NCBI RefSeq assembly: GCF_000332335.1
Contig: NZ_KB235948.1
Location: 5,916,169-5,971,036 of the forward strand
Source of the DNA: Kamptonema formosum PCC 10802
Lineage (GTDB): Bacteria > Cyanobacteriota > Cyanobacteriia > Cyanobacteriales > Oscillatoriaceae
DNA length: 54,868 nt
Direction of reading: 5' to 3'
Positions 44,127 through 53,548 of this stretch are shown here, piece after piece. A program made the position numbers and the translations under genes. Below the pieces are notes generated by a model. It saw nothing but the letters and a program-made list of their open reading frames with translations, was not told where the DNA came from and did no database searches. Position 1 is the stretch's first letter. Every line of letters starts with the position of its first letter.

Positions 44127-44750
44127 TCATCGCTGCGGCGTCAAATCCGGTTCAGAAAGGCTGGCAGCGGGAAGAGCCGGCGCAGCTTGTGCCGGCGCTG
44201 ACGTTTTGGAATAGGCCAGAGTGCTCGATACCAGAGCGTAGCCCAAATATGCCGGCAGCAGCAGCGCCGTCGCTGCAGCAATCCCCCCCAGCCAGTTCAC
44301 CCAAGTATTCGATGGCCCGTAATGGCAGCGGTAGGGGTCATAGGAGAGAAATTCCGTTTGAATCACCTCCCGCATCCCAATCGGACGCTTGAACCGCACC
44401 CGCCGGTCGTCCAGCTTTTCGAGCAAAATCCAGCCGGCTTGGGCCTCCTCATCGCACAGCTGCTTGAATACAGCCGCATCGGCAAACAGATCCCCCCGGG
44501 AGCGCACAATCTTGTACTCCCAGCCGGTGAGGCGGGGGTCCTTGGGCAGGGGCAAGCCGGTGCCATTAGTGGACTGGTGTTCATCTGAGACGGTTGCGAT
44601 ATCCATAGAATCGTGTGGAGTCAAAATCTCTTCCTCCTCCTGTTGTTGTTGCCTAGCCAGAACCTGCTGCCAGCGCACCCAGCTGCCGGCTATCACCGCC
44701 TCCGTGCCAAGCGTGCCGACAAATACAGTCCAAATCAGGATTTCCAGCAT
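44127..44750 (-). CDS. Unknown membrane protein with two membrane helices
   Basis: A 207-residue protein I do not recognise. Residues 1-25 (LIWTVFVGTLGTEAVIAGSW) and about 153-175 (WLGGIAAATALLLPAYLGYALV) are hydrophobic. Between them is an acidic/Gln linker, then a small folded domain (WEYKIVRSRGDLFADAAVFK, LLEKLDDRRVRFKRP) that is probably cytosolic. Codon usage and an ATG at 44750 look normal. The next gene upstream in transcription is ribD (ends at 45000, 250 bases away), so a shared transcript is possible but not evident. Confidence 0.7.
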   Translation of the reverse strand: MLEILIWTVFVGTLGTEAVIAGSWVRWQQVLARQQQQEEEEILTPHDSMDIATVSDEHQSTNGTGLPLPKDPRLTGWEYKIVRSRGDLFADAAVFKQLCDEEAQAGWILLEKLDDRRVRFKRPIGMREVIQTEFLSYDPYRCHYGPSNTWVNWLGGIAAATALLLPAYLGYALVSSTLAYSKTSAPAQAAPALPAASLSEPDLTPQR

Positions 44751-44999
44751 TTATATTACAAATTCAGAATTGTTAACTGTTAATATATCCCTGATTATCC
44801 CTCATTCCGGGGGCAGCAGCCCGAGAACGCTTCCCATACCGGCTGCTGCCTCCCTGAAAGCAAGGGAAACTCAGCCAACCCTTGCAAAACGATGGCGTAG
44901 CACAGGCGATACGCCTGTGCCCCCGGATGGCGCAGCACAGGCGTATCGCCTGTGCCGAATGCCGGTGCCCCGGGAACAGAGACAATCAAATTATTCCCT

Positions 45000-46190
45000 T
45001 TAAGTGGAGCCGGCACTGGGTGTCAAATAGCCTTCCACCAAACAGTCCGCTCCCACCGGCCTTACCGTCACTCCGTGAAGGGCCAGAGCGTCCGTCATCG
45101 CCGCCAGACCCAAATCCCCCACCGGCGTTGGGGCGGAATGGCCCCCGATAATCTTGGGAGCGATAAAAGCCAGAACCTTCTGCACCGAGCCGTCAGCAAT
45201 CGCCGGCGCAGCCAGAGTCCCGCCGCACTCCCACAGCACCGAGAGGAACTGCCGGTCGTAAAAATAAGCCATCGCACTTGCCGGAGTCAAAGGAGTCAGC
45301 TCCACAACTTCAACCCCTCTATTCGCCAGCCACTTCTGAACCTCAGGATTAGCGCCAGCTTGCGCCAGCACCAGAGTGGGAGCCACATCCGTGTCCCAGA
45401 GGTGAGCCTCCCCCGGCAAATCCAGAGAGCGACTCATCACCACCCGCAGCGGATTGCGCGAGCCCATATCCCGGCAAGTCAGCTTAGGATTGTCAAAGCG
45501 CACCGTAGCGCCCCCCACAACCACAGCGTCGCAAGCCGCCCGCAGCCGCTGGACTTCAAAGCGAGCCTCCGCGCCTGTGACCCAAGCGCTGTGACCGGCA
45601 GTCGTGCCAATTTTGCCATCCAGAGTCATAGCGTATTTGAGAATCCCGAAAGGACGCCCGTGGGTGATGCGGTGAGCAAACGCCTCATTCAGCTGCCGGC
45701 AGGCTTCCTCTTCCACCCCCACCACCACCTCAATGCCCGCTTTGCGCAGCCGCTCAATGCCCCCACCCGCCACCAGGGGGTTGGGATCGACCATTCCCAC
45801 CACCACCCTGGCCACACCAGCCGCCACCACCGCTTCCGAACAGGGCGGCGTCCGCCCGTAGTGATTGCACGGTTCCAGATTGACATAGAGCGTCGCACCC
45901 CTCGCCAGTTCGCCGGCGGCTTTCAGCGCGAACACCTCCGCGTGGGGCTGGCCCGCGCCCGGATGAAACCCCTCCCCGACAATCTGGCCATTGCGCACAA
46001 TCACCGAGCCCACCACAGGGTTAGGGGCCGTTTGACCGAGAGCGCGGCGAGCCAGCGTCAGGCATCGCTGCATCATGCTAGCGTCAAAAGCACCGGCACC
46101 TGACGGCAGGGATTGGTCTGGGGAGTCCGAACCTTCAACAGCCGCAGCGGTCCGAGCTGCCGGTTGAGCGTCTACAGGGAAATTTTCCAT
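45000..46190 (-). CDS. ribD: Riboflavin deaminase/reductase
   Basis: A 396-residue bifunctional enzyme of riboflavin synthesis: deaminase (about 38-180), then NADPH reductase (about 185-390). The zinc site of the deaminase is HAE (83-85), PCNHYGRTPPC (Cys108, Cys117), and the motif TAPNPVVGSVIV is typical. The reductase half has RPFGILKYAMTLDGKI and LWECGGTLAAPAI. The N-terminal ~35 residues (Ala/Pro/Ser-rich) are longer than usual, so the true start may be an internal Met (MMQRCLTLARRAL). No RFN (FMN) riboswitch is visible upstream. ribF is 6 kb away at 52285. Confidence 0.94.
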   Translation of the reverse strand: MENFPVDAQPAARTAAAVEGSDSPDQSLPSGAGAFDASMMQRCLTLARRALGQTAPNPVVGSVIVRNGQIVGEGFHPGAGQPHAEVFALKAAGELARGATLYVNLEPCNHYGRTPPCSEAVVAAGVARVVVGMVDPNPLVAGGGIERLRKAGIEVVVGVEEEACRQLNEAFAHRITHGRPFGILKYAMTLDGKIGTTAGHSAWVTGAEARFEVQRLRAACDAVVVGGATVRFDNPKLTCRDMGSRNPLRVVMSRSLDLPGEAHLWDTDVAPTLVLAQAGANPEVQKWLANRGVEVVELTPLTPASAMAYFYDRQFLSVLWECGGTLAAPAIADGSVQKVLAFIAPKIIGGHSAPTPVGDLGLAAMTDALALHGVTVRPVGADCLVEGYLTPSAGST

Positions 46191-46961
46191 CAGTTTTACA
46201 GCTGCCTGTCCACACCTGAGTGTATCGGAAAGACACCGCAGCGCAAAAGACCCAAGCGTGACGCATTGGGAGTGAGCGCTCAGGGGACAGGGGCGAGGGA
46301 TGACCAGTCAGGGGTCAGGGGTCAGCGGTTTCCAGAGCAAAGGGACAGCAACACAGCCAGCCGGTGTATTTCCCAAATCGGGGCTCTCCCCCGTTCAAAA
46401 TGTTTAACAGAGGTGGCTATAGCGATCTATATTATACACAACTGCGCTGCCAGATGCGGACAATTTCATGGCAAAATTATCTAAAATTATCGATCGAATC
46501 GAGATCCCAGAACCCGGTAGCAATGGACAGCTAAAGTCTAGACTTTCGCCGGAACGCAGCCCTGGCATCCAGCCGGTGTATAGCTCCTTACAAGAGTAGG
46601 TTTTTTACATTCAAACTACATTCGTTTCCCTGTTCCCCTCGGACTGTGGAGCCTCTCAATGTTCAGCAAGCCATTTTTGAGGCGGGCTTTTGTATTTATA
46701 CTCAGCCGGCCCTCAGCTCACGGTGCTGCCAATAGTAGTCTGTGCCCTTGGAATGTGGCTTTCAGGCAATAGTAAACTGTGCCCGCCAATATGGCGAGTA
46801 CGCGGCGAGTAACCTGTGGCTGCCGGTTTCGCTTTCGATTTAAGTCGGGGCTAGTGGAATCAAGGGGAAAAAAGCTATTGAAGTAGTCTGCCGCAATCCG
46901 CAGTCTCGCGCACCGAGCGCGAGAACGGCTCTCCCTTGTAACAATTGCCGGTGGGTGAGAT
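46191..46961. other. Gene-free spacer
   Basis: Spacer between ribD and the transposase remnant. It holds a short GGGGTCAGG-type direct repeat (about 46300-46325). No gene, tRNA or strong hairpin is recognised. Confidence 0.5.
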
Positions 46962-48103
46962 TCAAGAAGTGTTGGTGGACAGGAGAGCCGGCTTAAAAGG
47001 CCAGGTTTCAGGGAGCAAGCGCCCCATCCCAATCGGTTTACCATTAAGTAAATCTGCCAGGAGAGTTAGTAAACCTTTCAGAAAACAAGAGAGCCGTCGA
47101 GTGGGCTTTGACTGGGGGGGACATTTTTGAGCCGACTGGTGGGGCGATAACTTCTCAAAAAAATCTTCGGCTGTCCCCCTATCAATCTCACCTCCTATTG
47201 TGACTATCCATAAAGTAGCAACAGCCATCGCTAGCCAATGTCTTTCGGCCCGTCGCGCGTCCGTCAACCTGGTTTTATGCCATTGCATTCCATCACTTTT
47301 AATATCTCTGTACCCGCACTCAATACATGAACGCAATCCATACCAGAGACTGTCGGCTTCTGATGGGAGTAAATCAGTGATCTGTTAGCATTGGGTCAGT
47401 ATAGCCTGACTCCCAACGGCCTAAAATTGTGCAATCAATCGGAAAAGTTTTAAAACACTGGATTTGACCTGACCAACTTTTTCCTGGCCTGGGGACTAGA
47501 CTGGCCAAAGGGAGCCAAGTGGATTGATTCTGGTAGCGAAAAGAGCCTTGATGATTAATCCGTAAAAAAGGATGCCAGCCCAGTTCAATAATGTCCTCAT
47601 ACAGCCAATCAGCATAAAGACCTCGGTCGGCACAGACGATGACTTTCATCTTTGAGGGCACCACACCCGCCAGTCGGGAGAGCAGTTTTTGCCCGTGCGG
47701 TTTCCACGAGCCTTTTTGGTTTCCCGTGAGAGCTTTCCATGCGACGGGAATAGCACAGCCTCGATAGAGAACATTTATCGTCAGGACTGTAAACCGTTGC
47801 TTTACATTAGTAGCATCTAAGGCCAAGGATAAACATTGGCACGAGTGAGGGAATAAACTTAACACCCACTTGAACAAGGGAGCGAAACAGCTATTAACCT
47901 TTAATTGGGTTCGCCCAGTTCCAGTTTTCGCCGACGCCTCTTGATACCACTCTCGCAGACGGCAGCGCACGCTGTTAAATTTTTCGTCATTTAACCGGGC
48001 AATGAATAGAGATACCCGGTCCCTCGCTGCTTGAGCGAGTCAACGCCATGCCAAAACTCCAGGTCGCCAGTCCTTTCAATTGAGGCAGCGACAGATGTGA
48101 CAT
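46962..48103 (-). pseudogene. IS4-type transposase with two frameshifts
   Basis: Three consecutive frames read one transposase. Residues from the ATG at 48103 (MSHLSLPQLKGLATWSFGMA) shift frame near 48030 into the main frame, which contains the two catalytic aspartates (LALDATN, CADRGLYADW). A second shift near 47375, where a TGA follows LTDH, leads to the last frame with the RSCIECGYRDIK region expected to carry the catalytic Glu, then QWHKTRLTDARRAERHW. Two separate shifts make an active enzyme unlikely. I could not define terminal repeats. Confidence 0.82.
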
Positions 48104-48399
48104 ATGATAGCTCACTATTCGCATCCACTGTAATAAGTGTTTATTTCTATGTGCCAACCCGCTCTTCCTCCTAGAATTCGCTGGCCACTCGAGCGAGCTG
48201 CGCTCCTAGCAGCCAGAGCCAGCCACTAGATGTATCAGAACTTACGCCTCTACAGGTAGTAGGGCAGTTCCCTCAAAACGCCTATATATAAAGTCATTAG
48301 CCGACTAACGGTAGTGCTGTGTATATTATCATCCTCCAGGCTTGCTGTTGAGGGGGTGACACAGGATCGCCAGTAATCCGGCTTCCTGAGCGGCTTAGA

Positions 48400-48580
48400 G
48401 TGCCACCGGCACAAATTCGTCTGGGGAACGCCTCAACGGTGTGACCGGCCCGGTGATGGCCACCGGCACGTCCCACCGGTACAGATCCTCTGGGTTCCCC
48501 TGAAAGGTGTGGACAGCCAGGTCATGGCCACCGGCACGTCCCACCGGCACAAATCCTCTGGGTTCCTCTTGAAAGTCGGC
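48400..48580. repeat. 68-bp tandem repeat, about 2.5 units
   Basis: GGCCACCGGCACGTC occurs at 48458 and 48526, exactly 68 bases apart, with CCTCTGGGTTCC(C/T)CTTGAAAG-like flanks in each unit and a partial third unit at the left. A minus-strand frame through it is a by-product of the repeat. Confidence 0.8.
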
Positions 48581-48772
48581 GGCGAAAACCCCATTAGCAA
48601 CCCGCACAGACGTCTTCCAGCGGCACTTTTTGGCTATAACCCCCTATTAATTCGCCCACAAACCCATCTTCTTTAAGTATTTAATCCCAAGCGTATAAAA
48701 AACCTACACTTGTAAGGTGTCTAGCTCCCCACTTCCGGCTCTTGGAACAGGCAAGATGCCCGTCGGGCGAGG

Positions 48773-49035
48773 TATAGCAGTATGCACTTAGGTTAGTACA
48801 TGGGCATCATCGCATCATCGCATCATCGCATCATCGCATCATCGCATCATCGCATCATCGCATCATCTCATCATCTCATCATCTCATCATCGCATCATCG
48901 CATCATCGCATCATCGCATCATCGCATCATCGCATCACGCAAAAGCTGTGAGTCTTTCCCATGCGCACGATCCCGATGCGCATGACCCCCATAAGCCATG
49001 TCATTAATGTCTTAACCAATATGACTGCTGCTATA
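48773..49035. mobile_element. Family 1 element with expanded 8-bp minisatellite
   Basis: Starts TATAGCAGTATGCACTTAGG and ends CCAATATGACTGCTGCTATA. Between about 48805 and 48936 lie some 16 units of CATCATCG (three variant CATCATCT units in the middle). The rest, including ATGCGCACGATC and the CATAAGCCATGTCATTAATG end, matches element 14346-14568 read on the other strand. A partial second half follows at 49036-49104. Confidence 0.88.
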
Positions 49036-49172
49036 TATGCGCAGGGCCGGCGTTCCCTCCGACCCTCACTGTCTAATCCCCTCACCAATTTGGCTACTGC
49101 TGCCAAGGAAAAATAAACAGCAAAAAACACTAGCAGCTAGCAACTAGCAAGACGAAGCAACGAACAGAATCT

Positions 49173-49982
49173 GGTAGTGCTGCAAAGTAAGGACAGGTGT
49201 GCTATAATGATACTTCTCTCATGCCAGAAAACATGAATTTTATGAATTGTCCACGCTGCGGCTCTGAAAACATCGTTAAAAATGGCCTCACTCATAGTGG
49301 GAAGCAAAACTTTAAGTGTAGAGTCTGTGGCAGACAGTTTATTGAAAACCCCAGACATCAACCTATTACAGAAGAAACAAAAATCTTGGTAGATAAGCTT
49401 TTACTAGAGAAAATCCCCCTAGCTGGAATTGCCCGAGTAACAGGAGTGTCTCTCAGGTGGCTGCAATACTATATCAATCAAAAAATTCCCTCAGTTCCCA
49501 GACAGGTTCAAGTCAAATAAAAAAAAAGGCAAGCTAACCATTCAATGTGATGAACTGCCGTCATTTGTAGGTCACAAGGGCAACAAACAGTGGGTCTGGC
49601 TGGCTATTGATGTGTTAACCAAGGAGATTGTAGGAGTATATATTGGCAGCAGAGATGAAGCCGGTGCCAAAGGTCTTTGGGATTCTCTCCCACCAGTTTA
49701 TCGCCAATGCGCTATTAGTTACACAGATTTTTGGAGTGCTTATTCCAGAGTTTTTCCTCAAAGTCGGCACAAAGCAGTAGGGAAAGAAACCGGCAAGACT
49801 TCCTATATAGAACGGTTGAACAATACCCTCAGGCAAAGAATGTCAAGATTAGTTAGAAAGACTCTGGCATTTGCTAAAAAACTATCGAATCATATTGGGG
49901 CGATTTGGTATTTTATCCATCCTTATAACTTTTCTTTACAGAAGTGATCCACATTCCTGTATCCTTACTTTGCAGCACCACC
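49173..49982 (+). mobile_element. IS1-family insertion sequence
   Basis: An 810-bp element. The ends GGTAGTGCTGCAAAGTAAGG (49173) and CCTTACTTTGCAGCACCACC (to 49982) are inverted repeats with one mismatch. The flanks CAGAATCT (left) and CAGGATCT (right) look like an 8-bp target duplication with one later change. A -10 box TATAAT is at 49203-49208 just inside the left end. Confidence 0.9.
49221..49947 (+). pseudogene. IS1 transposase split into two frames
   Basis: The first frame (49221-49520) has the zinc-finger CPRCGS...CRVCGR and a helix-turn-helix (GIARVTGVSLRWLQYY). The second (from about 49519 to 49947) has the DDE catalytic part: IQCDELPSF, YTDFWSAY, SYIERLNNTLRQR. The frames join at AAATAAAAAAAAAGG (49515-49529). 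The first stops at TAA (49518-49520), and a +1 step (skipping the T) restores one continuous protein. Related cyanobacterial IS1 proteins run straight through this point, so it is either a one-base insertion or a +1 frameshift site. The residues LPSF replace the usual MWSF after the first Asp, which hints at decay. Confidence 0.8.
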
Positions 49983-51256
49983 CAGGATCTCTCCCCTATC
50001 CCCCCATTTATAGACGGTTATCCCTCGCCCATCGCCCCTTTTGCGAGCCGGCTGGATGCGAAAAATGGTTCTCAAAAAACGGGATAACTCTCGGTAAACT
50101 CTTCAGCTAAATACAATCCTAAATTGAGAGGGGCAGTCTTTCTTGCCGGCGGCGAAAACCTCTTGATGTCAGGAATTTTACTGCAAAATACTGGCAAATT
50201 AAATCCAAAATTGGTATAATAGAAGTTTGCTCCTCCGGGTCTTGCGCCCCGAAATAAGGGCCCAGAGGCTCCAGCAGGAATAAACCGGGAAAGCGTTCCA
50301 GTTAGGTAAAGTTCGCGCCGGCACGCCTTGAGAGGTGATGGCGAAAGAAAAATTGAAGTCAAAGCAACGCGGGGTTGGCTGTCGTGGGCCAGCCGGAAGT
50401 GGGAGCCGGTTGATACAGAATCAAAGCTGGCCGCAGACATCTGGGGTGAGCCCGCCCCTGCAACAGGAGAAAGATTGCCGGTTTCAGGCCAGGAGCGGTA
50501 GGGCGCTAGCCCAACTACTTTCTTTGGGCATTAGCCCAACTGCAAACCTTTGAGCGTTAGCCTAACGACTTTCTTTGGGCTAGAGTAGTTGCGGGTGTAC
50601 AAGCATCTGAACTTCGCAGCAGACTTCTTGGATAAACCCGCCCCTACTTTCTTTGGGCATTAGCCCAACTACAAACCTTTGGGCATTAGCCCAAGGACTT
50701 TCTTTGGGCATTAGCCCAACTACAAACGGTATGAGAAATTACTTGATAAACCCGCTGTTAACCGGCACCATAGAGGAATTTGCGGGATGTGATTTACTGG
50801 GAGAGCAACTGCTACATTATTGGGAGTCGGGCTATCGGGAGCATCCCGCTGTTGGGATGGGGTAGGGAAGTAGAGCGCAAAGCATTGCAAAAAGTGCCTC
50901 TGAGGCAAGTGCCACCGGCCCGGATTCCCCAGCCGCCCTCAAGCTGGTACAATCGCCGCAGTGTAAGGCGCAGAAAGCATTCCAGTCAGGTGCGCTTCGC
51001 CTGGGCACGCCTTGAACTGGCAGCGAGCGCACCTCCAGAAAGGGGGAAACCTCGATAAAAAACCTGCCCCCCTGCCTCCCGTGCCGCAGGCCCCGTGCCC
51101 CAGGCCCCGTGCCCCCCGCCGCCCGCACAGACCTGCAAAAATTACATGCCGAAGCGCAGAAGTCCCGATAACAGGATTAAAGTTGATGATAGAGACTTTG
51201 CCCTGATGTAAAACCTTACCGATGAACCGCCTGAGGTTTGAAAGCGAGTTACACCC
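49983..51256. other. Gene-free repeat-rich spacer
   Basis: No credible gene. It holds the GGGCATTAGCCCAA cluster, half-copies of the AACCCGCCCC repeat, and two related ~42-base segments (50290-50332 and 50976-51017, sharing TTCCAGT-AGGT and GCACGCCTTGA). A promoter-like TTGGTATAATAG is at about 50212-50223, followed by a self-complementary CCTCCGGGTC...GGCCCAGAGG segment whose product, if any, is unknown. Confidence 0.5.
50498..50730. repeat. Cluster of TTTGGGCATTAGCCCAA repeats
   Basis: About six copies of a ~30-bp unit with the palindromic TTGGGC-ATTA-GCCCAA centre and an ACTACAAACC or GGACTTTC link. It is the same family as 43474-43560 and 793-819. Confidence 0.8.
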
Positions 51257-52162
51257 ATGTCTAGAAAGCAAAACCAATTCACAGTTCACTTCTGGGGCGT
51301 TCGAGGGAGCATCGCCTGTCCAGGAGCGCAGACAGTACGGTACGGTGGCAATACCCCTTGCGTCGAGATGCGGGTAGGTGACAATCGCCTGATTTTTGAT
51401 GGGGGCACCGGCTTGCGGGTGTTGGGGCAGTCCCTGCTGTCCCAGATGCCGGTAGAGGGGTATATCTTTTTCACACACTCCCACTGGGACCACATCCAGG
51501 GATTTCCCTTCTTCACCCCCGCCTTTATCAAAGGCAATCGCTTCCATATCTATGGAGCGGTGGCTCCCAATGGGGCAACCATCGAGCAGCGCCTCAACGA
51601 CCAGATGCTGCATCCAAATTTTCCCGTGCCCTTGCAGATCATGGGAGCGCAGCTGGAGTTCCACGACATCGCCGTCGGGGAAACCGTCAAAATCGGCGAC
51701 GTCACAGTAGAAAACGCCCTGCTCAACCATCCCGGAGAAGCCGTAGGCTACCGCGTCAGCTGGCAGAACTACGCAGCCGCCTACGTCACCGACACAGAGC
51801 ACTTCCCAGAACGGCTCGACGAGAACGTCCTCTGGCTGGCTAGGCACGCGGACATCCTGATTTACGACGCCACCTACACGGACGAAGAGTATTGCTCAGA
51901 AAAATCCAGCAAAGTCGGGTGGGGGCACTCAACTTGGCAAGAAGCCGTGAAAGTGGCCAAAGCAGCCCAGGTTAAAAAACTGGTGATCTTTCACCACGAC
52001 CCCCTGCACAGCGACGACTTTCTCGATCGCGTGGGAGAGCAAGTCGCCCAGCAATTCCCCGACAGCCTGATAGCGCGGGAAGGGCTTTCGCTCCAGCTAG
52101 TGCCCCCCGTGAACTCCACCTCTGACACCGAGCCTGCCGCTGAAATCAAGGTCAAAGCCTGA
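51257..52162 (+). CDS. MBL-fold metal-dependent hydrolase
   Basis: A 301-residue metallo-beta-lactamase-fold protein of the group that resembles phosphoribosyl cyclic phosphodiesterases. FWGVRGSIACPG is near the N-terminus. The metal motif THSHWDHIQG has His74, His76, Asp78 and His79, and the further ligands lie in NHPGEAVGYRV, YVTDTEH and FHHDPLHSD. The substrate is not known; cyclic nucleotide-like phosphodiesters are the best guess from the family. The ATG at 51257 gives the usual start. It is followed after ~120 bases by ribF on the same strand. Confidence 0.88.
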   Translation: MSRKQNQFTVHFWGVRGSIACPGAQTVRYGGNTPCVEMRVGDNRLIFDGGTGLRVLGQSLLSQMPVEGYIFFTHSHWDHIQGFPFFTPAFIKGNRFHIYGAVAPNGATIEQRLNDQMLHPNFPVPLQIMGAQLEFHDIAVGETVKIGDVTVENALLNHPGEAVGYRVSWQNYAAAYVTDTEHFPERLDENVLWLARHADILIYDATYTDEEYCSEKSSKVGWGHSTWQEAVKVAKAAQVKKLVIFHHDPLHSDDFLDRVGEQVAQQFPDSLIAREGLSLQLVPPVNSTSDTEPAAEIKVKA

Positions 52163-52284
52163 GCCAGATCCGCGCAGGAAGCGCTCGCTGCTGCAGCCCC
52201 AAGTCAAAAACCCATGACCGAGGCACAGATAACTTCAGAAAAAAAACCCTTGTGCCGGCTCCCAAATATGTCAAAATGTAAAGC

Positions 52285-53322
52285 GTGTGGGTAACATCGT
52301 CTTTAACAACAGCACTAACTCCAACTGCCATTGCCCTAGGAAACTTCGACGGCGTGCATCGAGGGCACCGGCAGGTCGTACAGCCTATATTAAATGGCAC
52401 CGCAGCAGCCCGCTCCCGCAGAGCGGCAGCGCTCAGGGAACTCCTAAGCTCCCCCCAGCCCGAAACCGCGCCAGCGGGCAGTGGGGAATGGCCCCAGGCT
52501 TCCCCGCCCGAACGCTCCTGCCCGACCGCAGTCACCTTCAATCCCCATCCGAGGGAGTTTTTTACCGGCCAGCCCAAGTCCCTGCTCACCCCCCTAGAGG
52601 AAAAGGTGGCCCAGCTTACTGCAATGGGCGTCGAACAGCTGGTAATGCTGCCCTTTGACCGAGAGCTGGCGGATTTAAGCCCCCAACAATTTGTCGAAGA
52701 AATACTCGTGCGCTCCCTGGGGGCAACCCAGGTGAGCGTGGGAGAGGACTTTCGCTTCGGGCGCGGGCGTGCCGGAGAGGCGGCAGACTTGCAAAAGCTG
52801 GCAGCGCCCTACGGGATCGCCGTCACCGTCGTGCCCCTGCTTTTCTGTCAGGGAGAGCGGATCAGCAGCTCCAATATCCGCCAAGCGCTCAAAGCCGGCG
52901 ACCTGAGCAAAGCCAACCGGCTCTTGGGCCGGCCCTACAGCCTGGTGGGAGAGGTGGTCAGCGGGCAGCAGCTGGGCAGGACCCTGGGATTTCCCACCGC
53001 TAACTTGCAGCTGCCCCCCGAGAAATTTTTGCCGGCTTATGGCGTTTACGCAGTGCGCGTCACAGGTGCCGGCACCGCAGACGCACCGGCAGCCGGCGTT
53101 ATGAATATCGGCATTAGGCCCACGGTAGCGGGCTGCCAGCCCAGCGCAGAGGTGCACCTGCTGGACTGGTCGGCAGACTTGTATGGCAAAACTCTAACCG
53201 TCACCTTGGAGCATTTTTTGCGCCCCGAGCAAAAATTTTCCTCTTTGGAAGCCCTGAAAGCTCAAATTCACGCCGACTGCGCCGCCGCAAGGATCCTGAT
53301 CGCCGCCGCCACCAACCCCTGA
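52285..53322 (+). CDS. ribF: Bifunctional riboflavin kinase / FAD synthetase
   Basis: A 345-residue RibF that makes FMN and then FAD. The N-terminal nucleotidyltransferase has ALGNFDGVHRGHR (about 17-29) and FNPHPREFF. GERISSSNIRQAL marks its end. The C-terminal riboflavin kinase has RTLGFPTANL and YGVYAVRV, GVMNIGIRPTV. An Ala/Ser/Pro-rich insert (about 38-80) after the first motif is unusually long. Translation starts at GTG 52285 (VWVTSSLTTALTP), in line with cyanobacterial relatives beginning MWVTSS. ribD of the same pathway is on the other strand at 45000. Confidence 0.94.
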   Translation: MWVTSSLTTALTPTAIALGNFDGVHRGHRQVVQPILNGTAAARSRRAAALRELLSSPQPETAPAGSGEWPQASPPERSCPTAVTFNPHPREFFTGQPKSLLTPLEEKVAQLTAMGVEQLVMLPFDRELADLSPQQFVEEILVRSLGATQVSVGEDFRFGRGRAGEAADLQKLAAPYGIAVTVVPLLFCQGERISSSNIRQALKAGDLSKANRLLGRPYSLVGEVVSGQQLGRTLGFPTANLQLPPEKFLPAYGVYAVRVTGAGTADAPAAGVMNIGIRPTVAGCQPSAEVHLLDWSADLYGKTLTVTLEHFLRPEQKFSSLEALKAQIHADCAAARILIAAATNP

Positions 53323-53425
53323 GGGAGACTCCCAAAAGGCGCAGCACCTGCCTTCCCTCCGATGCCAAAAGACGTAGGACAGGCGAGATGCCTGTCCACA
53401 GGAGCAGGGCCGAAGATCCCTCCGA

Positions 53426-53530
53426 GTTTCAATCCCGTTTCCTTTGATTCACTGGCCAAAACTCTTCTCCCGCTCCAACCTGCTGAAGTAATTGTCGCAT
53501 TCATTTGGGCTTCTTCGCAACCGAGACGCT
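53426..53530 (+). repeat. Dispersed leader repeat, copy C (upstream of moxR)
   Basis: Starts GTTTCAATCCCGTTTCC and passes through ACTGGCCAAAA and ATTGTCGCATTCATTTGGG, ending CAACCGAGACGCTCCC, 19 bases before the moxR ATG. It is the same sequence as copies A and B, again in the sense orientation. Confidence 0.9.
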
Positions 53531-53548
53531 CCCGGAACATCTACCAAT

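Noticed and set aside
45000-46400. FMN (RFN) riboswitch upstream of ribD
   Set aside because: No RFN-like consensus blocks were found in the 5' region.
48800-48985. Histidine/serine-rich small protein through the CATCATCG array
   Set aside because: The frame is made by the 8-bp minisatellite, has no ribosome-binding site or homology, and lies inside a mobile element.
50939-51847. 302-residue minus-strand ORF
   Set aside because: It is the antisense shadow of the MBL-fold gene at 51257, whose catalytic motifs are clear on the plus strand.
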